Positions 1-14,279 of a stretch of DNA of 64,000 bases are shown here, in pieces (position 1 is the first letter of the stretch; each line of letters begins with the position of its first letter). Source of the stretch: Morella rubra (Eukaryota > Streptophyta > Magnoliopsida > Fagales > Myricaceae). The notes beneath the pieces were generated by a model, which saw nothing but the letters and a program-made list of their open reading frames with translations, was not told the origin of the DNA and did no database searches. Made by a program: the position numbers and the translations under genes. Location: contig CM025855.1 in assembly GCA_003952965.2 (NCBI GenBank), forward strand, positions 15,494,286 through 15,558,285, in the 5' to 3' direction.

Positions 1-45
1 CTTAATATGTTAAATGGGTTACGACACAGAGAATTGAAAACATAC

Positions 46-3380
<3,335 letters not shown>

Positions 3381-5240
3381 ATATTAATTTTTTCTTCCGC
3401 GGCTCCAGCCTCTAAATACAAAAATATATCAGTAAAGAATAACTCTTATTCTCTAACACCAAAAATTTATAACTGGTGTTAGTCCTTCCCATACACAGAC
3501 AAACACAAAGGAGCATTTCCCTTGAAGTTCAAGAATTCAGCTCCACTACTCAAGTTCCAAAATTTAATTAAGAATGATACAACCTATGAAATTGAAGATA
3601 CAAAAGGCGAAAAAAAAAAAATTGAAGATACAACAGAAAAAACGTACACAGATTTAAAAAAAGAGAAAAGGGCAGAGAAAAAAGGATACTAGGCAAAGTC
3701 TCAAATTGACAATTCCAAGCAACAGGGCCAATTTTGCATCCACATCCGTGACCAGAAACTAAAATCTTTATTTTAACCAAGTGCAGTTGGAAAAGAATCT
3801 CCGTTCAATATAAGGTAATATACAGCTTGTGATTCAAATAGAAAATTCAGGGCGAAGGGGCAAAAACTTTAATCACAGTCATCACCAAAGACGGCAAATT
3901 TTATTTTGACAGCGTGAAGTTGGTAAAGAATCTTCACTCCAAATAAGGAAACATACAGCCTTGTTTTCATTCCCCAACATAAGTGCATTATATTGAATAG
4001 CGACAGAAGGGCTTACACAGGGTCAAGGCGGGTCATTTATGGTTTATTGCGTACTCATTTTAAGTGTGATCGCACACAGCTTATAATTATAGATGATCCC
4101 AAAGCATACATAACCCAATTTACCATCCACATTCTGATTTACAGATATTACACGAAACACCAAAACTAACCACAATGCTTTCTACATCAGTCGCTACTTC
4201 AGGTAATAAAGAACCAACAGTGGAAATCAAATCATGCAATCCCATCATCAACACCTGGGAAAAAGAAAGGGAAAAAGAAATCACCTTTCACCTGAGTAAT
4301 ATTGTTTTATAAATAACCACAGACAATTTGCTCTGCTTATTCTTTTATCGGGTTCCAAATAATGGTAAAATAAAATGACAAGATCACAATTCATGTTTTA
4401 TCGTTTCCATTTTCCAACTTTCCATAACAACCAAGAGAATCCACTTTTGCGCAGAAAATAATTGAAAAAGAATCCCTTTTCGGTCAAAAATGCGGAAAAG
4501 TAAAGTGCCATTTACTATCGAAACCACGTAACAACTAAGAAAATGAAGTTCCCACGGAAAGAATCAGATTCAAGATTAAATTCCACTTGCCTACTGGATT
4601 AAGTTAGCTCGAACTTCCTGAAAACCTGCTTGGTTTCGTGGGCACTGAAAATGAGAAAGAAATTCACCAAAAAAGAAAAACAAGCCGGGCGATATATGGC
4701 ATGGACAGGAACAAGAACAATCATCTTAAACCATATCCAACAGCATCGAGTGTAACAATCCGATTTTCCCTCGAAATTTCCTGAAATCTAAACAGAGGCT
4801 CTAGCCTCTAGGGTTCAACACAAGATTGTCCAATTACCAAAGCCACTTAGGCAATGAAATAAAACCAATAAATCACGACGCAAATGAAGGAAGAGAAAAT
4901 TCACATTTCAGTCAGAGCCCACAGAACAGTAAAAGAGAATCTTTACCATAAAAGGATAGTGCGGATGGAGAGAGAGTAGAAACATAGATATCTTTGGATA
5001 TAGAGACAGACGGAAAGAACGACAGGTATAGAGAGAGGAGGAGACCGGTGGAGAAAAAGATCTTACCTGGAGTCGATGGCAGTGATATTGTATAGTTCCG
5101 AAGATTTCTTCGTTCCCTTTTTCCTCCGTTATTTCCTTTCCTAGAAGGCAAAGAGTGAGCGGGAAAGAAATACAGAGGCGGTCGTGATTCACTCTTCTCT
5201 CTGCGTCGCTCACCTTTGATTCTTTGAAGCCTTATGTTTG
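3381..5240 (-). other. SPMS: SPMS 5' leader: UTR exon, long leader intron and short UTR stretch
   Basis: Upstream of the SPMS start, an AG acceptor at 3413-3412 gives a short UTR piece (3411-3381). A very good donor (CCAG/gtaagat, exon end 5067) closes a pyrimidine-rich leader exon at about 5240-5067. The intron between them is about 1.65 kb (5066-3412). Long 5' leader introns are common in plant polyamine genes and often raise expression. Several minus-strand open frames between 4908 and 5316 lie in the leader exon and intron and do not look like proteins. I infer the leader exon start from the TATA box; it is not directly visible. Confidence 0.65.
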
Positions 5241-5269
5241 TTTGGACGGAATTGGTTAGATTAAGCCAA

Positions 5270-5277
5270 TTTATATA
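5270..5277 (-). promoter_or_regulatory. SPMS: Candidate TATA box of SPMS
   Basis: On the minus strand the sequence TATATAAAT lies about 30-35 bases before the inferred leader exon. Its position relative to the strong donor at 5067 fits a core promoter. No other promoter element is claimed. Confidence 0.45.
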
Positions 5278-5299
5278 CAAAAAAATTCCCCTTTTTATA

Positions 5300-6330
5300 T
5301 ATTTTTTTAAAAGCATATTTAAAGTTTACATTTGTTTATTTATACCTACCTAAAGTACTGGGTTGTTAGGAAGGAAAATAATTCTTCCTTTATATTTTTT
5401 TGAGTTCGGAATTTCAGTAAAATGAAAGCAACCGGAGGGCAGGACAAGCTAGGTACACAAGGAAAAATGCTGAATCAGCGGGTACAAGCTGCCACGCATG
5501 TCGTTTTCTTCGAGATGTCGTTTCACGGGTAAAGTATATAGATTTATTTAATTTTTATACAAATCACATAAATAAATTTTATATTTCTCTCTTTCCTTTG
5601 GTTTGAAAATGCCGATTCAAAGAAAACAAAAAACTTAATTATATTGGGATATAGGATTGAATTGAATTCTCTCCTATCTTTCGAGCGTCACCTACCCCAT
5701 GGGGTCAAAAAATAAAAATAAATTATTTTTATAAGAAAAAGAAAAATAATTCTTAAACTATTTTGTAGCTCATGTCACGTCGAGTTACTTTAAAAGAAAA
5801 AAAATGTAAATTCCTGATGATTTCCACCGGGTAACACTCAATGACCACCCATTTTTTAATTTTAAGATTTGTGTGGTTCACATAAATAACAAACGTTTTA
5901 AATATGTCCAGAGAAATAGAATAAGCCACCAACTAATTCATATCCCAAGCACAGTTTCCTCCCATGTCTAATTGCATGCGATCAAATCAAGTCCTCAAAA
6001 GGCTAAGCAGAACATGTTCTGGGTACCTCAAAAAAGGGCTAAAACGTGCAACACCTTTTGGCATCATGCCCATCTTTGATAATTACTCGCGACTTCAATT
6101 TGAGACCTCAAACATATTAGCGAGATCACTTTATGATCCCCAGTCCCCACAAGCAATCACATTGTCAGATTATACAAAAGGAACCACAAGAAAGATGAGG
6201 TTGATAAGTTTTTTTCTTTTCTGCTTTTGGGGATTCCCCCATTTTGGATTAATGCATGCTTTCTCACGTCGCGTCATCACCATGTGAAGAACACAAAAGC
6301 AGGGTAGTTCCCTAAGCAGTTTGTCCCACA
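5300..6330. other. AT-rich spacer upstream of SPMS
   Basis: AT-rich sequence with short poly-A/T runs. I see no coding exon, RNA gene or element ends. The open frame near 5964-6287 shows no recognisable protein. Confidence 0.4.
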
Positions 6331-6921
6331 AAGCTTAACCCACAAGTTGGCTGTGCATATTCGTCTTCCATGTTATTACAGCATGGCCGGGTCCTAGAGA
6401 GTTTGGAACGCTGGCTAGGTATTGGGTATTAGGAAAGTTTGCATCACGATTATCACATGGTGAGCAGTTGGCTAGCTATTGTGGGGAATTCGATCTGTCT
6501 TCTCTACCATCTTCAATCTCCTTTTTTGTTGTTTTCCTATGCGTATCATCTTCAATCTCTGGCTCAAGATGAAGATAGAGATAACATTTCCAGCCTTTTG
6601 CTGTGTCTTTTCGTTTTCATGACTCTGTTCCTTCTCTTTTTGTTTTGGCTGTTTTCAACTGCTAAAGCTGAGAAACAATTCATCACCTTAAGAAAAACAG
6701 AGCCAGACTAACTGATATCCACGTAGTGAAATTCAGGCTTATATTAATCAGCCACTCAAAGAAAGGCAAATGTCTTATCGGCATCTGGGTGGTAGATCAG
6801 CTTGCTGCAGTAGCAGAGCCAGTTTTTTCTAGCTCTTTATCTGCTCATACTGCCAAATCTACGCAAAAGGGGCGGACAAGTTCTAGGTGGAACAACTTCT
6901 TGATCAGTTGAACATAATGTT
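6331..6921. repeat. Direct duplication, copy A
   Basis: Starts at AAGCTTAACCCACAAG and ends near GATCAGTTGAACATAATG. It matches 6970-7675 in the same orientation over most of its length, including the phrases around the GCTGGCTAGGTATTGGG and TTGCATCACGATTATCACAT words. Copy A lacks about 130 bases that are in copy B. No coding content is recognised in either copy. Confidence 0.8.
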
Positions 6922-6969
6922 GAAACCTTTTGGCTTAATTCAGGAACATTAAATAATCATATTTAGAGA

Positions 6970-7675
6970 AAGCTTAACCCACAAGTTGGCTGTGCCTGTG
7001 CATATTCGTTTTCCATGTTATTACGGCATGCCCAGGTCCTAGAGAGTTTGGAACGCTGGCTAGGTATTGGGAATTAGGTCTTTCTCTATCTTCTCAGTCT
7101 CTGGCAATGAATTTAGAGAAAGTGGATTGGCATTTCACATTTGGCCTTGTGTCATTTACCTTGGTTGTCATATTTGTTGTCCACTCCCAAAGATGATCAA
7201 CACAAGTTTGCATCACGATTATCACATGGTGAGCTCTTGGCTACCTATTGTGGGGAATTCGATCTGTCTTCTCTAACTTCTTCAATATCCCTTCTTCTTC
7301 TTTTTTTTCCTAGGCGTATCACTTCAATCTCTGGCTCAAGATGAAGATATCGATAACATTTCCAGCCTTTTGCTGAGTCTTTCGTTTTCTCGACTCTGTT
7401 CATTCTCTTTTTCTTTTGGCTGTCTTCAACTTTTTTTGAGTAAAAAACAGAGTCAGACTAACTGATATTCACGTAATGAAATTCAAGCTTATATAAATCA
7501 GCCACTCAACGAAAGACAAATGTCTTATAGGCATCTGGGTGGCAGATCATGAGCTTGCTGTGGTAACATTACCAGTTTTTTTCTAGCTCTTTACCTGCCC
7601 ATGCTGCCAAGTCAACGCAAAAGCGAAGGACAAGTTCTAGATGGAACATCTTCTTGATCAGTTGAACTTAACGTT
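6970..7675. repeat. Direct duplication, copy B
   Basis: Second member of the pair starting at 6331, separated from it by about 50 bases. It holds an extra block of about 130 bases (about 7077-7207) not present in copy A. Scattered substitutions between copies suggest an old event. A local tandem duplication by unequal exchange is the simplest reading (inference). Confidence 0.8.
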
Positions 7676-8272
7676 CAATCACATTTAGCCTAGTCCTGAC
7701 TAATTAAACCAGAATTTTGCCCCTTTTTTTTTCCCTCGAGCCTGTAGAAAATTATTATTTAAGATCTAGTAATTTTTGGTGTTAAAGAGATAAAGGGAAG
7801 GGGAAGAAGATGGGTTTTTGGCTTCCATTAAAGGACTACTTAGCCTAAAAAAAAAAGGCTTCCATTAAAGGTCGGTGGCGATCTACTGGTAGTTGTTGAT
7901 TTTTGTGGCAGAGAGATGCGCAGAAGGTTTTTTTGTTTTTTCAATTGTCACAATCCAAATTTGCCACGCTATTCCATTATTAAAGTGGTCTTAATTATCT
8001 GGGATTGCTGGTCCAATCAAATATAAGCTGGAAAAGAGATAAAAATTACAGAATAATAGCTTAGAAGAGTGAATAAGTAACTAATTGAGTCAGTACACAT
8101 TCTTTTTGTACTAGCGTTTCCCATGCAGCAGAATTTTAAAAGAAGCTGAATCGATTGGCAAACCAAAAGCATTGTATGCAGAATCAAAGAAGCTATCATG
8201 GCAGAAATGAAAAGGCTGTACAGGAAAACTTTTGGTCTATTTTATCATGAAGATGGAGGAGAGGGTATCTGA
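7676..8272. other. Spacer with no recognised feature
   Basis: AT-rich, with a short repeated phrase (GGCTTCCATTAAAGG at about 7820 and 7857). No exon or element end is seen. Confidence 0.35.
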
Positions 8273-8433
8273 AAAAGAATACCCCAAAAAGATACAAACA
8301 TTATAAAATGATGAAACATGAACCATAACAATAATATTATAATTGCATATCTGGTTGGAGACAAAACGAGGAGGATGATCTCTCTTTTCCTTGCGGGCCC
8401 TGTTTGCTTGTTTACTGTTAATGCATGGGACAC
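8273..8433 (+). repeat. Large inverted repeat, left arm
   Basis: About 160 bases running from AAAAGAATACCCCAAA to GCATGGGACACG. The reverse complement is found at 8980-9150 with roughly 10-15% mismatch judged by eye. The spacer between arms is about 546 bases. See the paired arm and the finding on this foldback. Confidence 0.85.
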
Positions 8434-8979
8434 GCGGTGGCTGGACGTTTTTCTTTTTACATCTCAAATATATTCTTTGGACAGAGCAAATTTACTGTTT
8501 GCAGGCAATCCATGTGTGTTCACAGTGACAGAAAACCTGAGTCGCACATGGCGGGAAGAGCTTTACGCAAATCCCAAGGAGGTGGGATCCATATTACTGA
8601 ACTAGATCAATAAAAAAATATATTTGAAATGTAAAAAAGAAAAACGTTTATTTTTTTAGGTTAAGAGAGAAATTCGTGTATCTGAAACATCAAGTGTAGA
8701 TAAATTTAGTCTAGCGTATATATGAGTTGGGTTTAATATTATGATAAATTTTGAATCAGACAGCTCTTTCAATCTGTACATGCCAGTTAGTCTAGTTTTT
8801 ATTGTAGGAGTAATTCTAAGAAATTATTTGTACTTGAGGAGATTCGAATTTGAGACTGCAGGAAGAGCACACCCCTTAGTTTCGAGCATTGAACACTCAA
8901 GCCAACCCTTTAGAATTAAAAAATAAATAAATAAATAAAATTTAGCTACCACGTGTCCCATGAATTTTTTTTAATCAAA

Positions 8980-9150
8980 CACGTGTCTCATGAATTAACA
9001 GTAAACAACTAAACAGGGCATGTCTAAAGGAAAAGTCAGAGAGATCATCCTCCTCGTTTTGTTTCCAACCAGACATGCCATTATAATATCATTGTTATGG
9101 TTCGTGTTTCATCATTTTATAATGTTTGTATTGGTTTGGGGTATTCTTTT
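8980..9150 (-). repeat. Large inverted repeat, right arm
   Basis: Reverse-complement partner of 8273-8433. Just before it, a short direct duplication of the CACGTGTCYCATGAATT word (8950 and 8980) shows extra local shuffling. The pair could be the ends of a non-autonomous foldback element, but I see no clear target-site duplication. Confidence 0.85.
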
Positions 9151-12100
9151 CATTTTATATTTTTTTTTTTTGCGTGAATTTAACAATTGATTTGGACGAG
9201 AGATGTATATTAATGATTTTTGAAAGTAAGAGAACGTAAATCGCCATTTTCATAATTAGATAGCCGATATTGATTTTGCCTCGCATTTAGGGGATGAACT
9301 ATGACATTACCTCTTATTTTATAGTTTAATCGTGATATCCCAATTCTAAATGAAGTGAAAGAAAGAAAAAAAAAAAAAAAAAAAACTTGAGGTCTATATG
9401 AAAGTCTAGCCACTATGTGTAGGCCAAAGGCTAAACTCTCTTTTAATTAATAAGCTCAAACACATGTAACATTTAGGTGTAATTACTGTTACTGTCACAA
9501 GGTTAGTGGGAAACTCTCAACCTTAAGAAGATACAAGGACAAGGCCTTTACAACTTGCTAGGCATTTGACTCAGAAAGTTCACAAAGATCACTCACTTAG
9601 CAAATTCATTGATACTTAAAAGACTACTTTTAAACTTAAAGACTACTATTAGACTTCACTGCTCTCTTTCTCTATTTGTTCTAAAGAAAGGTTGAGCCCC
9701 TTTTATATAGAGTCTAGGCATTCTACTGAGTCTCTCACAGAGTGACACTTGTCAAACTCTCGTTTGATTACTTGTCTGCACTTTAGCTCATCTAGCTCCT
9801 TGATGCATGCTGGTCGTGCCACATCACCATGTTAACCACTTTTCATGCCTAGTTTCCCGCCTTGACCATTTCTCGTGCCTAGTCTCAAGCCTTATGACTA
9901 GGTCTTGTGTGCACAATGTGTTTGCCAAAGCACAACTACCTTGCACATGAATAGGTCAATGCGCCTAGGTGGCACACATGATTAGGTTAAGCCCTCAACC
10001 GATGCCTCATATTAAGAAACCCCCTAACTAGTCATCTTTGACTCGATCTTAGTCGTTCAAGCTATGCCACCGTCTTCTCCTCGTTTATAGGACATCATTA
10101 CGCCTTTCCTCTTGGGCATGTTTGCACGTCATGACATCAATTTGCACAAGTGCCGCATTCTCTAGTCGTGTCCCCGACGTACCGTCAAATCATGTCATAC
10201 TACTTGCCTTGGCTTGGGTTCATCCCAAGCTGACTGATGCTAGGATCAAGACTCTCATCTCGTCATGTGCGTGCCACCCCATATACCATGCGTACCACCC
10301 TATGCACTTTAGCTTCCTCTAGTGACATCCATGCTAAAAGCCAAGGCATGCCACCACAGTTAGCCTTTAGAAGTATTAACAATTACAATCATGCAATATT
10401 AATTTTTAACAAATTGGTTCCATTTTGCGACATTTAGGTACCTATTCATTAGCAGATTAACCGCGATCCGAAGATGTCACGTGGAAAAAAAGAAAAAAAA
10501 GAAATTGCTTTCAGCCCCACCACGTCACGGAATTTGCTAGACCCGGCCCCGCCACTCTGACCATGCGCATCAAGTCACTGCTGATTTCCTCTCCACCCCC
10601 ATTTCGCCCAAATCCTCAATCCCTCCAAATTGAAAGCCCTCACTTGGAGATCACTTTCAGTGTTGTATCTTTCACTGGATTTCACAGTTTGACTTCTTCC
10701 TCTTCTTGCTTTTGGAGTCATCTCAAACTCAGTAAAAAGTTTGAACAAAAATTGGAATGAAAAGATGGTTGCTTTCTTAACTTTCATAGAGCATAGTACA
10801 AAGATTTATACACAGAAATAACTAAAGGATCCCTACAATTATGGGATTCGATTATGGTATACAAGGCGTTGCTAATTATATTCCAAACGGTAATATTCTT
10901 CCTCTTCCGTCAATGTACAAGTTGTCTTGTAGATATGGAAGGTGGACAGCTGCTGGTGTTGGAGCTAAGAATATGGCAGATGTTCCCTTGTCTCCTCTGT
11001 TACGTTCTTGACTGCAGAATTTCCATATTGGATGGCGGTGATGTCAAAAAAATCTGGCCCCTTCAAACCCTCGATAAATGAACCTGCAGAAAGAGAACGA
11101 AGGAGCGTTTTCTCGTGGGGTCAGCGTCTGATTCTCATAGGATATCATATTCCGTGGTCTAGAAAAGGATCTCTTTGCGTAAAGCAATACAACTCATCGG
11201 TCCCACCCACGTCTCAGTGCGGGGCCGATGATAACGCTATCCCAGGACGGTGAATCTAAACGGCCCTCACTGCATATAGGAAAGGTGGCGCCATTGGAAC
11301 TTCGTCAAAGAGAGGCCCCATGTCCTTCAAACGGCCCATATAGACTTAGTAGCCACGCGACGCAAGTTTTAGACTTTCAGTGATCCCTTTAGCAAGATAA
11401 ACAATTATATATCCTATGGATGTGAATATGTGATGGTTTTCTCTTTGGGTTTGTATAATTTATAGTGGTGGAGGCTGGAGCAATCATTTTAGGTGTACAT
11501 TAAACAATATTATATTGAATTTTCAGTCGCATATATAATTATGAACAAATGATCTTTTGTGTCATCCATTCATTAGAACTTGTCATTATCTTAATCTTTC
11601 TTTTTGAAGAGACACCGGTAAAGATATTATTGGTGATTACCCATTAGGCTGATTATTTATTTAAAAAGCGCAAAAGAAGAATAAATAGATTTTGGTCTTT
11701 CAAATGCTGTTGTCACGGACGGGAGAAATAAATTATAAATAATGACAAATCTTTTTTTTCTTTTTGGTCCGATTAATTTAGACACTTTGCCGATGCAACG
11801 TGTCCCTCAAAATGTCTTCATGCACGACGTAGCTCGAGGTATTTACTCATTTATTTATTCTGGATAGAAGTCTATTTTGTTTATTGTATATTATTCGGCA
11901 ACCTCCTCTAAAATTTTCAAATTTTTTCTTTTCAGTCAAAGTTTGGATGCACATAAAAAAAATTTCAAAATTTTTTACAAATTTTTTTATATAAATTTTT
12001 ATATATTTTTACAAACTCCAACTGTTACGTATCTATTGGTTGAGGATCGTGAATAGTCTAAAAACTCTTAACTTGTATAGATTAAAAAAAATTGGAAGAA

Positions 12101-13308
12101 ATAGATTAAACCTTCCCTATTTATCAAGGTTTTCATGCAACTGGTCAAGTTTTATATTTTTTTTTGAAGTATTGAAGAAAATCAGTTATATTAGTACTTT
12201 TGTGCTCCGAATATCTACGCATTTGTCGTCACTAAAAATAAAAAAACACATTGATCAGTATGATCAGGCTGAAAAAGTAACGACAAACCCAAACACTTAA
12301 ATATATCAACCCCACAGTCAAGTTAGATTAGTTTGCAGGCCGTAGGATTTATACTTACACCCACCAATTGCATATGATATGGTTCATCTAAGAATTTAAG
12401 TTAGTGAGTTTGGCATTTTATGTATAGCGCAACTTCCAAGACCCTTCTCCTTCCTTGACTCCTTCAGAATGCCATTATATACCATAACAACATCGACATT
12501 CCAAGATTCCACCTTCTGGATCCTAGAGAAGAATCTGACTGGTGAGAACAAACTTTCTTCAGTGTGCATGCTTCAAAAGTTGGAAGTCCGTACATACTAA
12601 CAACGAACTGGGGCGAAGAAAGTCTTCCAAATTTGAACAATTGACGCCTACCTCATGACATAGGAAATAGGTTGGTTGGCCGATGACTTTTGAACGGAAA
12701 GCCTGAAGCAGCTCAAAGACAAAAGATAAAGGGAAGGCAGAGCTTAATGCTTCCGACAAGTTCTTCTCATGCACAGGCGAGAAACAAAAATGCTCAACAA
12801 TGGTAAGCTGAGCCTCCTGAACTTAGCGCGGTACGGAAGCCATAGCCAGAAGCCCAAGCACAGGCCCAAGCAGAGGGTGGACAGCGTGCGAATCATACCT
12901 CAACCAAGCGTTTTTTTCTAACTTGTGGCAATTAAATGATATTTTTAGCCACAAAACAAAAGGAAAGGAAAAAAGAGCTCTGTTAAATAGTGCTTGTAAA
13001 TAACAATAGAGCGGTGATTACAAGGATTAATATGTGCTGCAGGTAACACTGAAACATGTGCTGCAGGTAACACTGAAACAAATGAATTATTTTGAATGAC
13101 ACACTCGTGTTTCATAAAATTCTAAGATTACCCTGGAACAGAGAATTTCCAACCATCTAACTCCCTCCCCCTCTGAATCTCTTGGCCAGTTTCCGGATTG
13201 AAAGCCTTTTGCGTGTGCCAGCCATTCTTTAAAAAACCACTCTCTCATAGCAAGCCAGAACATTGTGAAAACCATGATCACATGGAAGAAATGAAGATAA
13301 AGATAGCG
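9151..13308. other. Intergenic region, partly LTR-like, otherwise unassigned
   Basis: At 9400-10380 the minus strand carries a TATA-like CTATATAAAAGGGG followed by a transcript-leader-like stretch, typical of a plant LTR, but neither ends nor a second LTR are visible, so this is only a suspicion. The stretch 11880-12020 is AT-rich and MITE-like without clear ends. A 24-base unit is duplicated in tandem at 13032-13079. No coding exon is recognised, including in the open frames at 10563, 10854 and 12559. Confidence 0.25.
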
Positions 13309-13955
13309 CTATGACCTGAGAAAACCTTTGGGTTTCCGTAGCTCAACTACAATCACGCTAATGTTATCTTTGCTCCCCCGAGCCATGGCTAGCTCGGCCA
13401 ATACTGCTGCTGCTTCAGCAGCACGATTTTCTTTGTCAACCTCAAGGGATGCTCTCTTCATTTTTCCATCAAGACATCGCCTCACGACCAGGCATGCAAC
13501 TTCATTTGAGATAACGCCCCACAAGCCATCACTGGCCAATATGAGGAATTCGTCTTTATCGGTTCGCTTGGTGGTTGTCACTTCCGGTTTGGATATAACA
13601 TATGGTCTGAGGTAATGATCACCTGCAATATCCAAAGTTCAAAAACTGGTGAATATAACGTTTGGATGTAGTGCTATTTCAGTTACCATATGCATCATTT
13701 AGAGCTCCTTCTCAGTAACAATAAGCACCATTTCATTTCCTAAACTGCGCTGAAAATTTAGTAGCCACAAACATACTAAACCATCATTGTCCTGAAAATT
13801 AACCATCACAGTCTCTGTGAGTGACAGAACATAGGAACTTACTGCATACCTATTGATCTGGAGGTGGCAAGAACTCCTAGAACACGCTGTCCATTCCAGT
13901 TTATCACCCTTCCACCAGCAGCTTCAATTCTATTCAACTCATCTGGTCTGTCAGG
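13309..13955 (-). CDS. Clade A protein phosphatase 2C, last two exons (5' part not seen)
   Basis: Mn/Mg-dependent Ser/Thr phosphatase of the ABI1/HAB/PP2CA/HAI type; in this clade the enzyme represses ABA signalling by dephosphorylating SnRK2 kinases and is captured by ABA receptors. Exon 13955-13850 gives [20 protein letters not shown], then [15 protein letters not shown]. Exon 13622-13309 gives [31 protein letters not shown] and [13 protein letters not shown] before the stop at 13311-13309. The Trp in VINW is the clade A 'lock' residue that contacts the ABA-bound receptor. The metal Asp residues in ASDG and GSKDN are kept. The usual DGLWDV reads DGLWGV. The exon junction phase matches (ATA G/GT GAT). 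The long first exon with the DGHG motif is not found between 13956 and the gap, so the gene is 5'-incomplete here, either a broken copy or one interrupted by inserted sequence or misassembly. Confidence 0.85.
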
Positions 13956-14279
13956 CTACACGCAGAAGACATGATGTCACTCATATCATTTAGGTAATGC
14001 TCACATGAAGCTGAATTACTATGAGAATGCCATGGTTACAGTTTGAAGGTGAACGATAGAAGTAAAGAGGACTATTTTACCACCAAATTCGCAAATAAAA
14101 AATAGTGCGCCAAAAATACAAGTATGCAACTTAACAACTATATCACACACAACTTTTCTACGAATGGTAAATAGCACTTTATAAAAAATTTAAGGCTCAC
14201 GACAAACCACCTCTACTCAACATATATCATTCAGGCTCTCACTACAAGTCAATTCGGAAAGCAATAGCTTCATCACCCA

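Noticed and set aside
4908-5316. Two overlapping minus-strand frames of 101 and 134 codons
   Set aside because: They cover the SPMS leader exon, its donor and the TATA region; low-complexity CT-rich translation without a family match.
13328-13615. Plus-strand frame of 95 codons
   Set aside because: Antisense shadow of the last PP2C exon.
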